A stretch of DNA of 64,000 bases from Oleiagrimonas sp. C23AA. GTDB lineage: Bacteria; Pseudomonadota; Gammaproteobacteria; Xanthomonadales; Rhodanobacteraceae. The stretch is taken from NCBI RefSeq assembly GCF_011759385.1, contig NZ_JAARLY010000009.1, forward strand, positions 1 through 64,000, in the 5' to 3' direction. The notes under the pieces were generated by a model. The model did no database searches and had not been told where the DNA came from. It worked only from the letters and a program-made list of their open reading frames with translations. Positions 1 through 9,248 of this stretch are shown in pieces. Position 1 is the stretch's first letter. Each line of letters opens with the position of its first letter. The position numbers were made by a program, and so were the translations under genes.

Positions 1-54
1 AAACTGAAAGGGCTGAGTCCTGTGCAGTACAGAACCCAGCCCTTGGTGGCTTAG
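1..54 (+). CDS. IS3-family transposase OrfB, C-terminal fragment cut by window edge
   Basis: Frame 1 from the first base reads KLKGLSPVQYRTQPLVA and then TAG. The string KGLSPVQYRTQ is the hallmark C-terminus of IS3/IS150-type OrfB transposases (integrase-core domain). Only 17 residues are in the window, so the DDE catalytic residues cannot be checked. The family catalyses copy-out/paste-in transposition, usually from an OrfAB fusion made by programmed frameshifting; nothing of that region is visible here. A hairpin at 8-44 lies inside this coding end and should not be taken for a separate terminator. Confidence 0.75.
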   Translation, partial: KLKGLSPVQYRTQPLVA

Positions 55-89
55 CCGCTTCAACTGTCCAACTTTATAGGGTCAGTTCA
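1..89 (+). mobile_element. Right end of an IS3-family insertion sequence
   Basis: The first 89 bases carry the last codons of an IS3-type transposase followed by about 35 bases ending in a terminal inverted repeat. Read on the minus strand from base 89 the end begins TGAACTGACCCTATAAAGTT, which has the TG...CA terminus and the TGAACTG-type start usual for this family. The rest of the element lies left of the window, so its completeness and target duplication cannot be judged. It sits 46 bases past the stop codon of the aldolase gene and does not interrupt it. Confidence 0.75.
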
Positions 90-135
90 CGTGGGGCGCC
101 TTTTTTTACTTGCCATGGCGAGCAACTACCCGCGC

Positions 136-1143
136 TCAGCTGCCTTCCCACTGGCCCAGGGCCGCGCGACCGTTGTCGCGTGCACGCTCTGCCACGGTGG
201 CCTGGGCGGCGGCATAATTGCCCTTCATGTCGTCGGCCCAGAGCTTGAGCGCCGCCTGCTGCATGGCGCGGCCATAAGAGAACGACAGCGGCCACGGATG
301 CGGGCCGAGCCGGTTCATGGCATTCAGATGAGCGGTGGCACGTTCGTCGCTCTGGCCGCCGGACAGGAACACGATTCCCGGCAACAGCGCCGGCACCGTC
401 GCCTTGAGGCAGCGCACGGTGGCATCGGCGACATCGTCGACGTCGGCCTGCTCCGGGCAACCGGCACCGGAAACCACCATCGATGCCTTCAGGATGGCGC
501 CTTCCAGCATCACGTTGTGCTCGTACAGCGCGCCGAACAGACTGCGCAATGTGGCTTCGGTCACTTCGTAGCACACGTCAAGATCGTGGTCGCCGTCCAT
601 CAGGACTTCGGGTTCGACCATCGGCACCAGACCCGCTTCCTGGCACAGCGCCGCGTAGCGCGCCAGGGCATGACAGTTGGCCTCGATGCAGGTGGAACTG
701 GGCGTGGTCTCGGTGATGGCAATCACGGCGCGCCATTTGGCGAACTTGGCGCCCATGCGCACGTACTCGTCCAGGCGCGCACGCAGGCCATCCAGCCCTT
801 CGGTGACCTTCTCGCCCGGGCACCCGGCCAACGGGTGGGCGCCCTTGTCCACCTTGATGCCCGGAATGATGCCCGCATCGTTCATCACCTGCACAAGGGA
901 ACGACCATCGGCGGCCGACTGGCGCAGGGTCTCGTCGTACAGGATGGCGCCGGAGATATGCTCGGAGAGCTTCGGGCTGGTCAGCAGCATCTCGCGGTAG
1001 GCGCGACGATGCTCTTCGGTGTTCTCGATACCGACTGCCTTGAATCGCTTGGCAATGGTCGTGGTCGACTCATCGATGGCAATGATGCCCTTGCCGGGGG
1101 CCACCATCGCCTGGGCGATGCTTTCAAGATCTTCGATGCTCAT
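136..1143 (-). CDS. fbaB: Fructose-bisphosphate aldolase, class I
   Basis: Class I (Schiff-base) aldolase that interconverts fructose 1,6-bisphosphate with dihydroxyacetone phosphate and glyceraldehyde 3-phosphate in cytosolic glycolysis and gluconeogenesis. The 335-residue protein opens with MSIEDLESIAQAMV and shows the family blocks GKGIIAIDES, the Lys in FAKWRAV, the Schiff-base Lys region EGAILKASMV and the C-terminal FSYGRAMQ. A start at 1143 is preferred over an in-frame one at 1212 because CGGAG lies seven to eight bases before it and the upstream residues do not fit the family. It is the class I enzyme usual in vertebrates and some proteobacteria, not the zinc enzyme. Pyruvate kinase lies nearby on the same strand. 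Confidence 0.95.
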   Translation of the reverse strand: MSIEDLESIAQAMVAPGKGIIAIDESTTTIAKRFKAVGIENTEEHRRAYREMLLTSPKLSEHISGAILYDETLRQSAADGRSLVQVMNDAGIIPGIKVDKGAHPLAGCPGEKVTEGLDGLRARLDEYVRMGAKFAKWRAVIAITETTPSSTCIEANCHALARYAALCQEAGLVPMVEPEVLMDGDHDLDVCYEVTEATLRSLFGALYEHNVMLEGAILKASMVVSGAGCPEQADVDDVADATVRCLKATVPALLPGIVFLSGGQSDERATAHLNAMNRLGPHPWPLSFSYGRAMQQAALKLWADDMKGNYAAAQATVAERARDNGRAALGQWEGS

Positions 1144-1286
1144 GACAACTCCGTGGGTCGGATGCGAAAACCGCAGTCCGCCGACGCCGGGCACGCCTGC
1201 ATCTACGCGCACACACGTGGCGGGAAGGCGGCCGATTATAGGTCAGGGCGCGACAGAAACCGACCACCACATGCCGCCAGGCGCGA

Positions 1287-1724
1287 TCAGCCGTCGAAAC
1301 CCGGCAGATGACACTGCGCCACCACCTTCTCGCGCTGCGGCTTGGACAGCGTCTTCACGTTGAACGGCACCACGTAATAGGTGTGCACCGGCACGCCGGC
1401 ACTGTTGCTGTCACTGGCCTGGTAGCGGAAATTCTTGACCAGGCTCACGGCCACCTTGCCCAGATCGCCCTTGGGCACAACCTTGGCTGCGCGCACATTG
1501 CGGGGCACGCCGTCGGCGCCGATGGTGTAGGTCACCGCCACGCAGCCTGGCTTGTCGATGTTCTGACCGAAGTTGGGCACCATCGCGTCCCATGACGAGC
1601 CGGTCAGCTCCCAGTAGTTGGCCACCTTGTCGGGGGCCACGGTGGTGGTCTGCGCCAGAGCGGGCGCGCTCAGGCCGACGGCCAGAGCCAGGGCGGACAA
1701 TGCGCCGAAAGAAAAACGTTTCAT
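1287..1724 (-). CDS. Secreted protein with TonB C-terminal-like domain
   Basis: A 145-residue protein with a clear signal peptide (MKRFSFGALSALALAVGL, cleavage near APALAQ). The mature part contains GCVAVTYTIGADGVPRNVR followed by a short helix and FRYQ, which is the beta-alpha-beta pattern of TonB C-terminal-like domains found in small periplasmic proteins. There is no N-terminal anchor or Pro-rich spacer as in true TonB, so it is unlikely to energise receptors; its role is unknown. GGAGG lies eight bases before the ATG at 1724, which decides the start against the longer in-frame alternative at 1775. It lies between aldolase and pyruvate kinase on the same strand, with gaps of about 110-140 bases on each side, so it may have its own promoter. 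Confidence 0.65.
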   Translation of the reverse strand: MKRFSFGALSALALAVGLSAPALAQTTTVAPDKVANYWELTGSSWDAMVPNFGQNIDKPGCVAVTYTIGADGVPRNVRAAKVVPKGDLGKVAVSLVKNFRYQASDSNSAGVPVHTYYVVPFNVKTLSKPQREKVVAQCHLPGFDG

Positions 1725-1833
1725 GATGGGGCCTCCGTGGTCGGACCGGGTTTGCCCCAAGTCTACTATTCTCACTCACGGATGGCGCACACCACGCCTG
1801 CACAAGGCAGGCGCAGTGACTTTGCGCTGCGAC

Positions 1834-3303
1834 TTACAGGTGACGCAGGCTGTCGGCGATGCCGTCGGCCCCGACCTGCAGCAGCTTCAAGGTGTTGGTG
1901 CCACCGAAGCGACCGATGTTGTCGCCGTGGGTGAGCAGCACGCGATCGCCTTCGGCCAGCTTGCCCAGCTCGAACAGGTGCTGCACGGCGGCGCGCGCCG
2001 ATTGCACCGGGTCGGTGGTGTCGTGCTGGAAGGCCACCGGACGCACGTCACGCAGCAGCAGCATGCGACGGCGCGCCGAAGCACTGGGCGAGAGCGCATA
2101 GATCGGCACCGAGAAGCGATAGCGCGACAGCCACTGCGCGGTAGCGCCGGACTCGGTCAGCGAGATGATCGCGCGCGGCTTCAGGCGACCGGCCAGGAAC
2201 ATGGTGGCCAGGGCGATGGCCTGATCGGCGCGGTCCAGCTGATGCGCGGTGGCAGTCAGCTCATCGTGCGGCTCGAACTGGCGCTCGGCGCCCAGGCAGA
2301 TACGGCGCATGGCCTGCACTGCGGTATCCGGGTGCGCGCCGGCCGCGGTTTCCTGCGACAGCATCACGGTGTCGGTACCGTCGATGACCGCATTGGCCAC
2401 GTCCAGTACCTCGGCACGGGTCGGGATCGGCGCCTCGACCATCGACTGCAGCATCTGCGTGGCGGTGATCACCGCGCGGTTGCGCTGCAGCGATTCACGG
2501 ATGATCTTCTTCTGCAGGCCGGGCAGCTCGGCATCGCCGATTTCCACGCCCAGATCGCCGCGCGCCACCATCACCACGTCGGATGCGTCGATGATCTCGC
2601 CCAGCACCGGAATGGCGTCGGCACGCTCGATCTTGGAGACCAGCGCGGCCTCGCCACCGGCCTCGCGCAGCAGGCGGCGCGCGTTGTGCATGTCCTGCGC
2701 GGTGCGCACGAACGACACGGCCAAGAAGTCGGCGCCCAGTTCGGCGGCCAGCTTGATATCGGCCTTGTCCTTGTCAGACAGTGCATCGACGCTGAGGCCG
2801 CCGCCCTGGCGGTTCAGGCCCTTGCGGTTGGACAACTTGCCCGGCACGGACACCTTGCAGTGAATCTGCGGTGCCTCGACCTTTTCCACTTCCAGCGCGA
2901 CCAGACCATCGTCCAGCAGCAGGATGTCACCCGGCTCGACGTCGTTGGGCAGGCCCAGGTAGCTGCAGCCCACGCGTGTCTGGTCACCATCCGGCGCATC
3001 ATCGCGGCAGTCCAGCGTGAACGAGGCGCCAGCCTGCAGCTGCACGGGACCGTCGGCAAATTTCTCGATACGGATCTTCGGACCCTGCAGATCGGCCAGG
3101 ATGCCGACCTCGCGCCCAACCTTTTCGGCGGCAGCGCGCACGGCGGCGGCGCGCTCGCGATGATCGTCGGGCGTGCCGTGGGAAAGGTTCAGGCGTACCA
3201 CATCGACACCGCTTTCCAGAATGCTGACCAGCATGCCGGGAGCATCGGTGGCGGGGCCGAGGGTGGCGAGGATCTTGGTGCGGCGAAGTTGTGTATCAGT
3301 CAT
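1834..3303 (-). CDS. pyk: Pyruvate kinase
   Basis: Converts phosphoenolpyruvate and ADP to pyruvate and ATP, the last step of glycolysis, in the cytosol. The 489-residue protein has the expected length and order: N-terminal RRTKILATLGPATD, a B-domain, the metal- and PEP-binding block MVARGDLGVEIG, TATQMLQSM with the catalytic Thr region, and a C-terminal allosteric domain with SESGATAQ-like sequence. The ATG at 3303 is chosen; an in-frame TTG two codons earlier is less likely. The gene sits in a glycolytic neighbourhood with class I aldolase on the same strand, and GAPDH is about 9 kb away. Nothing in it looks damaged. Confidence 0.96.
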   Translation of the reverse strand: MTDTQLRRTKILATLGPATDAPGMLVSILESGVDVVRLNLSHGTPDDHRERAAAVRAAAEKVGREVGILADLQGPKIRIEKFADGPVQLQAGASFTLDCRDDAPDGDQTRVGCSYLGLPNDVEPGDILLLDDGLVALEVEKVEAPQIHCKVSVPGKLSNRKGLNRQGGGLSVDALSDKDKADIKLAAELGADFLAVSFVRTAQDMHNARRLLREAGGEAALVSKIERADAIPVLGEIIDASDVVMVARGDLGVEIGDAELPGLQKKIIRESLQRNRAVITATQMLQSMVEAPIPTRAEVLDVANAVIDGTDTVMLSQETAAGAHPDTAVQAMRRICLGAERQFEPHDELTATAHQLDRADQAIALATMFLAGRLKPRAIISLTESGATAQWLSRYRFSVPIYALSPSASARRRMLLLRDVRPVAFQHDTTDPVQSARAAVQHLFELGKLAEGDRVLLTHGDNIGRFGGTNTLKLLQVGADGIADSLRHL

Positions 3304-3420
3304 CGGCAAAAATTAGCACAAGCACGAGGGTATGGCAGCCATTCAGATTATGCATGGTAGCGATCCCATGGCCGTCTCATGGTGGTGTTCCGTACGGTAC
3401 ACCACCTCAAGGTCGGACCA

Positions 3421-4281
3421 TTACCCGAGCGTCTGGTTCAGCACCGCGGCCAGACGCACGCCGGCCTTCTGCAGGCGTTGCTTGATTACCGGCCAGGCCT
3501 CGGCCTGATAGCGCTTGGACCAGCCGTGCGTGCGCTTGGAGGCCGGCGGCAGATCGGCGTAGGCGACACCGCGCGCCAGCGCGTGCGAGCCATCGGCCCA
3601 GCGCACCGCATCCTTGTGCAGATCACGGGATTGGGGCGCCCACTTGAGGCGCTCGGCCGGCGTGATATCGGCATCCAGCTTGCGGGCGCGATCGCGCATC
3701 ACCTGGTGATCGAAGGTGTAGTCGCGATTGACGTGCACGTGGAGCGCATGCTCGATCACGGCACTGTCCCACATGCGGTGCAGGTTGGTGTGACGACCGA
3801 AGTAGTCCAGCTTCACATCGTTGCCGCCCTTGTCGTGATCATCCTCGGCGTGCAACGGCTGATGGATGTCACCGACCAGGTGCACCACCCATTTGAGCGC
3901 TTCCAGACGTCGGGCGGGGCTGGCCGAGCGATCGGCCAGAATGTGCGCGAAATAGGGAATGCGCGCGACCACGCAATCACTGTCCTTGCAGTCGCGGGCA
4001 GCGTGATAGTGGCGGTCAGCCAGCGGGATGTCCACGTAATGCCAGGGTCCGGTCTGCGGCTGGTCGCGACGGATGGCGTCGGCCCAGGAGGAAACCTGAT
4101 CCAGGTGCGTATCGCCCTCCAGTGCCAGCAGCTTGCGCACCTGGGCGGCCGCGGCCGGGTCCAGGTGGGCCTGGGCTATGTCGGCAATCATGGCATGACC
4201 TTCCGGCCCCCACGCCATGGCAGGCGCGGCGAAGGCAAGGGCGATGACGGGAACAAGCAAAAACCGGGGCAGACGGCGCAT
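3421..4281 (-). CDS. Secreted S1/P1-type nuclease
   Basis: Zinc-dependent single-strand nuclease/3'-nucleotidase of the S1/P1 family (related to phospholipase C). A 22-23-residue signal peptide ends at APAMA, leaving mature Trp-1 in WGPEGHAMIADIA; in this family the mature N-terminal Trp itself ligates zinc. Further family signatures are the His-Asp block HLVGDIHQPLHAEDDHDKGGN, LHRMWD and the C-terminal GHAL-type His replaced here by DGSHALARG. The length of 286 residues fits. It probably degrades nucleic acid in the periplasm or outside for phosphate and nucleoside salvage. It stands alone on the minus strand, 75 bases past the OsmC gene, and its stop lies about 120 bases before the pyruvate kinase start. 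Confidence 0.9.
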   Translation of the reverse strand: MRRLPRFLLVPVIALAFAAPAMAWGPEGHAMIADIAQAHLDPAAAAQVRKLLALEGDTHLDQVSSWADAIRRDQPQTGPWHYVDIPLADRHYHAARDCKDSDCVVARIPYFAHILADRSASPARRLEALKWVVHLVGDIHQPLHAEDDHDKGGNDVKLDYFGRHTNLHRMWDSAVIEHALHVHVNRDYTFDHQVMRDRARKLDADITPAERLKWAPQSRDLHKDAVRWADGSHALARGVAYADLPPASKRTHGWSKRYQAEAWPVIKQRLQKAGVRLAAVLNQTLG

Positions 4282-4356
4282 GGGTTGGCTACTCGGGATG
4301 GCGAATATTCAAACGCGCGAGTATGCCATAGCCATGCGACATCCCTTTTACACCAG

Positions 4357-4818
4357 TCAGCGCAGAACAGCCCCCTTGGCATCGTTGACGTGCACATCGA
4401 TGGCGATGCCCTGACGCACGCTTTGCGTGACCACGCAAAAATCCTCGAACTGCGCCAGCGCCTTTTGCAGATGCGCCATTTGCGAGGCCTCCTGCTCCAT
4501 GGCCAGATGCACATCGATGTGGGTGATGCGCCAGCGCCGCTGTTCGTTGCGACTCAGCTCAACTTCCACTTGCGCATCCAGCATGCCTGGGTCGTCGTGG
4601 AACTTGCGCGTGGCGAACAGCAGGCTGGCGGCCAGACAGTTGGCCACCGCCGCAGCCAGCAGCCGCGACGGATTGGGGCCGACTCCCTCGCCCAGCGGCG
4701 GCGGCTCGTCGGTGACGAGGCTGGCCGCCGAAGTGTCATTGAAACGCACCTCGAATCGGTAGTCCTGCAACTGGCTCAGCGATAGCCTGAAACGCTGTAT
4801 GTCCGGTAACTCACTCAC
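4357..4818 (-). CDS. OsmC-family thiol peroxidase
   Basis: OsmC/Ohr-fold protein of 153 residues with both redox cysteines: C61 in AAAVANCLAASLLF and C128 in QFEDFCVVTQSV. Family members reduce organic hydroperoxides, and some also act on persulfides. The start is a GTG at 4818 inside the end of the RND pump gene, giving an overlap of eight bases; GAGGAG seven bases upstream supports it over a longer reading at 4866. The overlap ties its translation to the pump and through it to the sulfide oxidoreductase, which suggests a role in clearing reactive sulfur species rather than general peroxide defence. That role is inferred from context only; the family assignment rests on the two cysteines and the fold pattern. 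Confidence 0.85.
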   Translation of the reverse strand: MSELPDIQRFRLSLSQLQDYRFEVRFNDTSAASLVTDEPPPLGEGVGPNPSRLLAAAVANCLAASLLFATRKFHDDPGMLDAQVEVELSRNEQRRWRITHIDVHLAMEQEASQMAHLQKALAQFEDFCVVTQSVRQGIAIDVHVNDAKGAVLR

Positions 4819-7800
4819 GGGATGACTCCTCGGTGGACGCACCCGGCAAGGCCGACGCCTCGCCACGCCGGTTCAGCCATGCGTAGTAAAGCAGGGGAAT
4901 CACCAGCAGGGTAAGCACCGTCGATACCAGGATGCCGAAGATCAGCGATACCGCCAGGCCCTGAAAGATCGGATCATCCAGGATGAAAAAGCCGCCGAGC
5001 ATGGCCGCCACCGCGGTCAACACGATCGGCTTGGCACGCACCGCGGCAGCTTCGATCACTGCCTCGCGCAACGGCCGCCCCGCGGCCACCGCCTGGTTGA
5101 TGAAGTCGATCAGCAAGATCGAGTTGCGCACGATGATGCCGGCCAGCGCGATCATGCCGATCATCGAGGTGGCGGTGTACTGCGCGCCCAGCAAGGCGTG
5201 GCCCGGCATCACGCCGATCACCGTCAGCGGGATCGGCGCCATGATGATCAGCGGCACCACATAGCTTTTGAACTGGCCCACCACCAGCAGGTAAATCAGG
5301 ATCAAGCCCACCGAATAGGCCAGCCCCATGTCACGGAAGGTCTCGTAGGTGATCTGCCATTCGCCGTCCCACTTGACCGCGTACTGGCTGGTATTGGCCG
5401 GCTGCTCGATGAACGACTGCGCCAGCTTGTGCCCGTCCACCTTGTCGTGATCGAGCTTGCCGACCAGCGCGAACATGCCGTAAAGCGGGCTGTCGGTGGC
5501 ACCGGCATCGTCGCCGGTGACGTAGGCATAAGGCAGCAGATCCTTGTGGTAGATGGCCTTTTCCCAGTTGGCCGGATGCACCGACACCACCTCCGACAGC
5601 GGCACCAGCTTGCCACTTTGCGCACGCACGCGCAGCGCCAGCAGCTGGCTGAGCGAGGCCTGATCGGCGGCCGACAGCCGCAACCTCACCGGCACCGCGT
5701 AGCGCGCATGACCATCCATCAGGTAAGTGGCATCGTCGCCCGACAGCGCAGTGCGCAGCGCCTGCGCAATGCTGGCCTGACTCAAACCCAACTGCGCGGC
5801 CCGCTCGCGATCCACCACCACCACATCGCGCGGCGAGTTGGCCTCCACGCTGGTGTCGACATCCACGATGTCCTTGTTGGCCCGGAAATCCTTCTCCACG
5901 CCGTTGGCGATATTTCGGACCGTGGCGTAATCCGGGCCGTAGATCTCGGCCACGATCGGGGCCAGCACCGGCGGCCCTGGTGGTACCTCGACCACCTTCA
6001 GCGAAGCGCCGTATTGCGCGGCAATTTTCTGCAGCTGTGGCCGCACCGCCAGCGCAATGGCGTGACTTTGCCGCGAACGATCATGCTTGCTCACCAGTTC
6101 CACCTGAAGGTCACCCACGTCGGGCCCCGAGCGCAGGTAATACTGGCGCACCAGGCCGTTGAAGGTGATCGGCGAGGCCGTGCCGGCATAGCCTTGCCAA
6201 GCCTTCACCTCGGGCACCCTGGCCACGACCCGTGAGAGTTTCTCCAGCAAGGCATTGGTGGTTTCCAGGGTGGTGCCTTCGGGCATGTCGACCACCACCT
6301 GAAACTCGGACTTGTTGTCGAACGGCAGCATTTTCAGAATCACCGCCTTGACCACCACCAACCCCGCCGCACCCAGCACCAGGGCACCCATGGCAGCGAA
6401 CAGCAGACGTCGACGGCGTACGGACTTGTCGCCCTCGACAAACGGCCGCATGACCTTCTGGAACACCCGATGCAGGCGGCTGCCGGGCGCCGGACCGGCG
6501 TGGCTGGAGACGGCATCCTGATTGGACTGGTCACTGCGCCCCTTATCGTGGCCAGAACCTCGGTCGTGGCGCAGCAGACGCAACGCCAGCCAGGGTGTCA
6601 CCACCAGCGCCACCGCCAGCGACAGCAGCATGCCGGCCGATGCATTGATCGGGATCGGCCGCATGTAAGGCCCCATCAGGCCGGACACAAACGCCATGGG
6701 CAGCAGCGCCGCAATCACCGTGAACGTGGCCAGGATGGTCGGGCCGCCCACTTCCGACACCGCTTCGGGAATGGCCTTGCGCAAGCTGCGACCACCCAGC
6801 GCCATGTGCCGGTGGATGTTCTCCACCACCACGATGGCATCGTCGACCAGAATGCCGATGGAAAAGATCAGCGCGAACAGCGACACGCGGTTGATGGTGA
6901 AACCCATCGCCCACGAGGCGAACAGGGTCAGCATCAGCGTGATGATGACCGCAGTGCCCACCACCAGCCCCTCGCGCCAACCCAGCGCGAAGATCACCAG
7001 CAGGACCACCGACAGCGTCGCCAGCAGCAGATGCAGCAGCAGACCATCGGCCTTGTCCGTGGCGCTCTTGCCATAATCGCGTGTAATCGCGACATGCACG
7101 TCGCTGGGAATGATCTGCCCACGCAGGGTTTTCAGGCGCTGTTCGACGGCCGAGGTGATGTCGGCCGCGTTGGTACCGGACTTCTTGGCGATGGCGATGG
7201 TGACCGCTGGCGCCTGGCCCGTGGCCGGGCCACCCTTGCCCTTCGGTGTGCCATACCAGACGTAACGGGACGGCAGATCCGCCCCACGGTGGACACGGGC
7301 CACGTCGGAGAGGAATACCGGCTGCCCGTTCTTCAGACCGATCACCAGCTGGCGGACCTGCTGCGCGTCGGCCAGGAAGGTGCCGGCGGTGACCGGTATG
7401 TCACGGTCGCCACTGACCCGATCGCCGGCCTGGGTCACCAGATTGGCCGCCTTCAGCGCGCTGGAGAGATCGCCCATCGACAGGCCGTAGGCGGCCAGCT
7501 TGGCCGGCTCCAGCTCAACCACCACGGCCCGCTCCGGCGCGCCAATGGTGTACACATCACGCGTGCCCTTGATGCGCTTGAGCACGGTTTCCAGCGAGTG
7601 TGCCACTTCGGCCAGTTGTGTCGGACTGCGCTGGGTATCGTCACTCCACAGCGTCAGTCCCATCACCGGCACATCGTCGATGCCCATCGGCCGGATCAGC
7701 GGCTGCCCCACACCCAGTCCCTGCGGCACGAAGTCACGGTTCTGGAACACCTGGTTGTACAGACGCACGATGGCGGTCTGCCGCGGCACGCCGACCTTGA

Positions 7801-8104
7801 ACTCCACGGTGATCATGGCCATGCCGGGCCGACTCACCGAATACACGTGCTTGATACCCTCAAGCTCGGAAAGCTTCTTCTCCAGTGGATAGGTGACCAG
7901 GTTTTCCACATCGTGCACGTCGGCACCGGGAAACGGCACCATGACGTTGGCCATGGTCACGTCGATCTGCGGCTCCTCCTCGCGTGGCGTGATCAGCGCC
8001 GCGGTCAGGCCCAGCAACAGCGCGGCGATGGCCAGGATCGGCGTCAGCGGCGAGGCCTGGAAAGCGCGCGCGATGCGTCCGGCAAAGCCCAGCTTGCCAC
8101 TCAT
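4811..8104 (-). CDS. RND-family efflux permease (HAE1-like)
   Basis: Inner-membrane proton-driven pump of 1097 residues, the usual size of the AcrB/MexB superfamily. Visible features are the N-terminal membrane segment near residues 20-38, porter-domain sequence, a second membrane block from about residue 355, the proton-relay Asp pair D421-D422 in GILVDDAIVVVENIHRHM, and a repeat of this plan in the C-terminal half (FRDMGLAYSVGLILIYLLV onward). The divergent N-terminus (TPREEEPQIDVTMANV) marks the subgroup often annotated as acriflavin resistance pumps with short adaptors. Its ATG overlaps the adaptor's stop by four bases (ATGA), so the two are translationally coupled. No outer-membrane channel gene is present. 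The substrate is unknown; context suggests a sulfur compound or a toxic product of sulfide stress. Confidence 0.93.
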   Translation of the reverse strand: MSGKLGFAGRIARAFQASPLTPILAIAALLLGLTAALITPREEEPQIDVTMANVMVPFPGADVHDVENLVTYPLEKKLSELEGIKHVYSVSRPGMAMITVEFKVGVPRQTAIVRLYNQVFQNRDFVPQGLGVGQPLIRPMGIDDVPVMGLTLWSDDTQRSPTQLAEVAHSLETVLKRIKGTRDVYTIGAPERAVVVELEPAKLAAYGLSMGDLSSALKAANLVTQAGDRVSGDRDIPVTAGTFLADAQQVRQLVIGLKNGQPVFLSDVARVHRGADLPSRYVWYGTPKGKGGPATGQAPAVTIAIAKKSGTNAADITSAVEQRLKTLRGQIIPSDVHVAITRDYGKSATDKADGLLLHLLLATLSVVLLVIFALGWREGLVVGTAVIITLMLTLFASWAMGFTINRVSLFALIFSIGILVDDAIVVVENIHRHMALGGRSLRKAIPEAVSEVGGPTILATFTVIAALLPMAFVSGLMGPYMRPIPINASAGMLLSLAVALVVTPWLALRLLRHDRGSGHDKGRSDQSNQDAVSSHAGPAPGSRLHRVFQKVMRPFVEGDKSVRRRRLLFAAMGALVLGAAGLVVVKAVILKMLPFDNKSEFQVVVDMPEGTTLETTNALLEKLSRVVARVPEVKAWQGYAGTASPITFNGLVRQYYLRSGPDVGDLQVELVSKHDRSRQSHAIALAVRPQLQKIAAQYGASLKVVEVPPGPPVLAPIVAEIYGPDYATVRNIANGVEKDFRANKDIVDVDTSVEANSPRDVVVVDRERAAQLGLSQASIAQALRTALSGDDATYLMDGHARYAVPVRLRLSAADQASLSQLLALRVRAQSGKLVPLSEVVSVHPANWEKAIYHKDLLPYAYVTGDDAGATDSPLYGMFALVGKLDHDKVDGHKLAQSFIEQPANTSQYAVKWDGEWQITYETFRDMGLAYSVGLILIYLLVVGQFKSYVVPLIIMAPIPLTVIGVMPGHALLGAQYTATSMIGMIALAGIIVRNSILLIDFINQAVAAGRPLREAVIEAAAVRAKPIVLTAVAAMLGGFFILDDPIFQGLAVSLIFGILVSTVLTLLVIPLLYYAWLNRRGEASALPGASTEESSRE

Positions 8105-9189
8105 GAGCTGGCATCCGCATGGCGAGTGGCCAGCCAATGCATGGCCGCCGCCGGATCGGTCACCACCTTGTCCCCGGCGTGCAGTCCCGAGAGCACTTCG
8201 ACGTGGTCGCCATAGTGCTCGCCGGTGCGTACCTGACGCAGCAACACGGTGTCACCCTCAAGCACGTATACCGCACGAACCTCACCCTGGTGCCATAGCA
8301 CCGAGGCGGGAACCAGCAAGCGCTGCGTGCTGCCCACGGCGAAGGCCACCTTGACGGTCATGCCCGGATAAAGGCCTGCGTGCTCGCCTGATAGATCCAG
8401 CCGCACATCGAAGGTATGTGTCTGCGGGTCGGCATAAGGCACCAGCACCATACGATCGACGCTGACGCGCTGACCGGGACGTCCGTCCAGCAGCACCTGG
8501 GCCGTGTGGTTGCGCTCGATGGCGGACATGGCGCTTTGCGGAATCGGCACCGTGACACGCAGGTTTTTCAACGACTCCAGCCCGATCAGCTTCTGCGGCG
8601 AGGGGGGACCGGCCTGCACCGCCTCACCGACGTGCACGTAACGGTGCGTGACGACGCCATCGAATGGCGCGCGCACCACGGTGTAGTCGACCCGCTGGCC
8701 GACCTCGCGCGAGTTGGCCTCGGCCGCGCGCAGCGCTGCAAGGGCCGCGTTGCGCGCACTCAGCGCCTGGTCCAGGTCGGATTTGGAAACCAGGTGCTTG
8801 TCGTAGATGGCGGCAATGCGCTGGTAGTGCGCCTGGGCGTTGACGTAAGAGGCCCGCGCCGAGGCAATTTGCGCCTGTGCCGCCGAATGGGCCGATTTTT
8901 GCTCGATATCGGTGAAGCGCACCAGCACATCGCCCGCCTTCACCGTATCGCCCACATCATGCGGCAGCTCGAGTACGCGTGCGTTGGTCTGCGCCGTCAT
9001 GGTGACATGGTTGACCGCCTCGACCACGCCATCCCAGGTCTGCTCGCGGCTGGCGTGCTCGGCCACCACGGTGAGCGTGGGCAGATGGGGCGCTGCCGCC
9101 TCGCCACCAGACGCCGCCGGATGCTTGGAACAGGCCACCAGACTCGACAGCGCGCACGCGGCCAGAGCGGTTCGCACGATACGGTTCAT
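8101..9189 (-). CDS. RND periplasmic adaptor (membrane fusion lipoprotein)
   Basis: Periplasmic adaptor linking an RND pump to an outer-membrane channel. The 362-residue protein begins with a lipoprotein signal ending in the lipobox LVAC (lipid-carrying Cys20), then a lipoyl/barrel-sandwich half (ELPHDVGDTVKAGDVLVRF), a coiled-coil hairpin around residues 100-160 rich in Ala and Gln, the second lipoyl half (VRAPFDGVVTHRYVHVGEAV), and a C-terminal beta-barrel. It overlaps the pump gene by four bases and lies 59 bases after the DUF2892 gene on the same strand, so the unit is probably sqr-DUF2892-adaptor-pump-osmC. Confidence 0.93.
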   Translation of the reverse strand: MNRIVRTALAACALSSLVACSKHPAASGGEAAAPHLPTLTVVAEHASREQTWDGVVEAVNHVTMTAQTNARVLELPHDVGDTVKAGDVLVRFTDIEQKSAHSAAQAQIASARASYVNAQAHYQRIAAIYDKHLVSKSDLDQALSARNAALAALRAAEANSREVGQRVDYTVVRAPFDGVVTHRYVHVGEAVQAGPPSPQKLIGLESLKNLRVTVPIPQSAMSAIERNHTAQVLLDGRPGQRVSVDRMVLVPYADPQTHTFDVRLDLSGEHAGLYPGMTVKVAFAVGSTQRLLVPASVLWHQGEVRAVYVLEGDTVLLRQVRTGEHYGDHVEVLSGLHAGDKVVTDPAAAMHWLATRHADASS

Positions 9190-9248
9190 GAAAAATCCTT
9201 GACTTGGTCACGCGAAGAGCAGGGAGCACATGCAGGCCACCTGCCCAC

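Noticed and set aside
8-44. 15-base-pair imperfect hairpin at the left edge that looks like a terminator
   Set aside because: It lies within the translated C-terminus and stop region of an IS3-type transposase (KGLSPVQYRTQ), so coding constraint explains much of it, and there is no T tract.
91-1311. Long open frame (406 codons) on the plus strand opposite the aldolase gene
   Set aside because: Antisense shadow caused by high GC and codon bias; the minus strand encodes an unmistakable class I aldolase, and the plus product is His/Arg-rich without any motif.
6470-8215. 581-codon plus-strand frame opposite the RND pump
   Set aside because: Composition (Gln/His/Arg-rich) is typical of antisense GC-rich reading, and it fully overlaps a clear RND permease.
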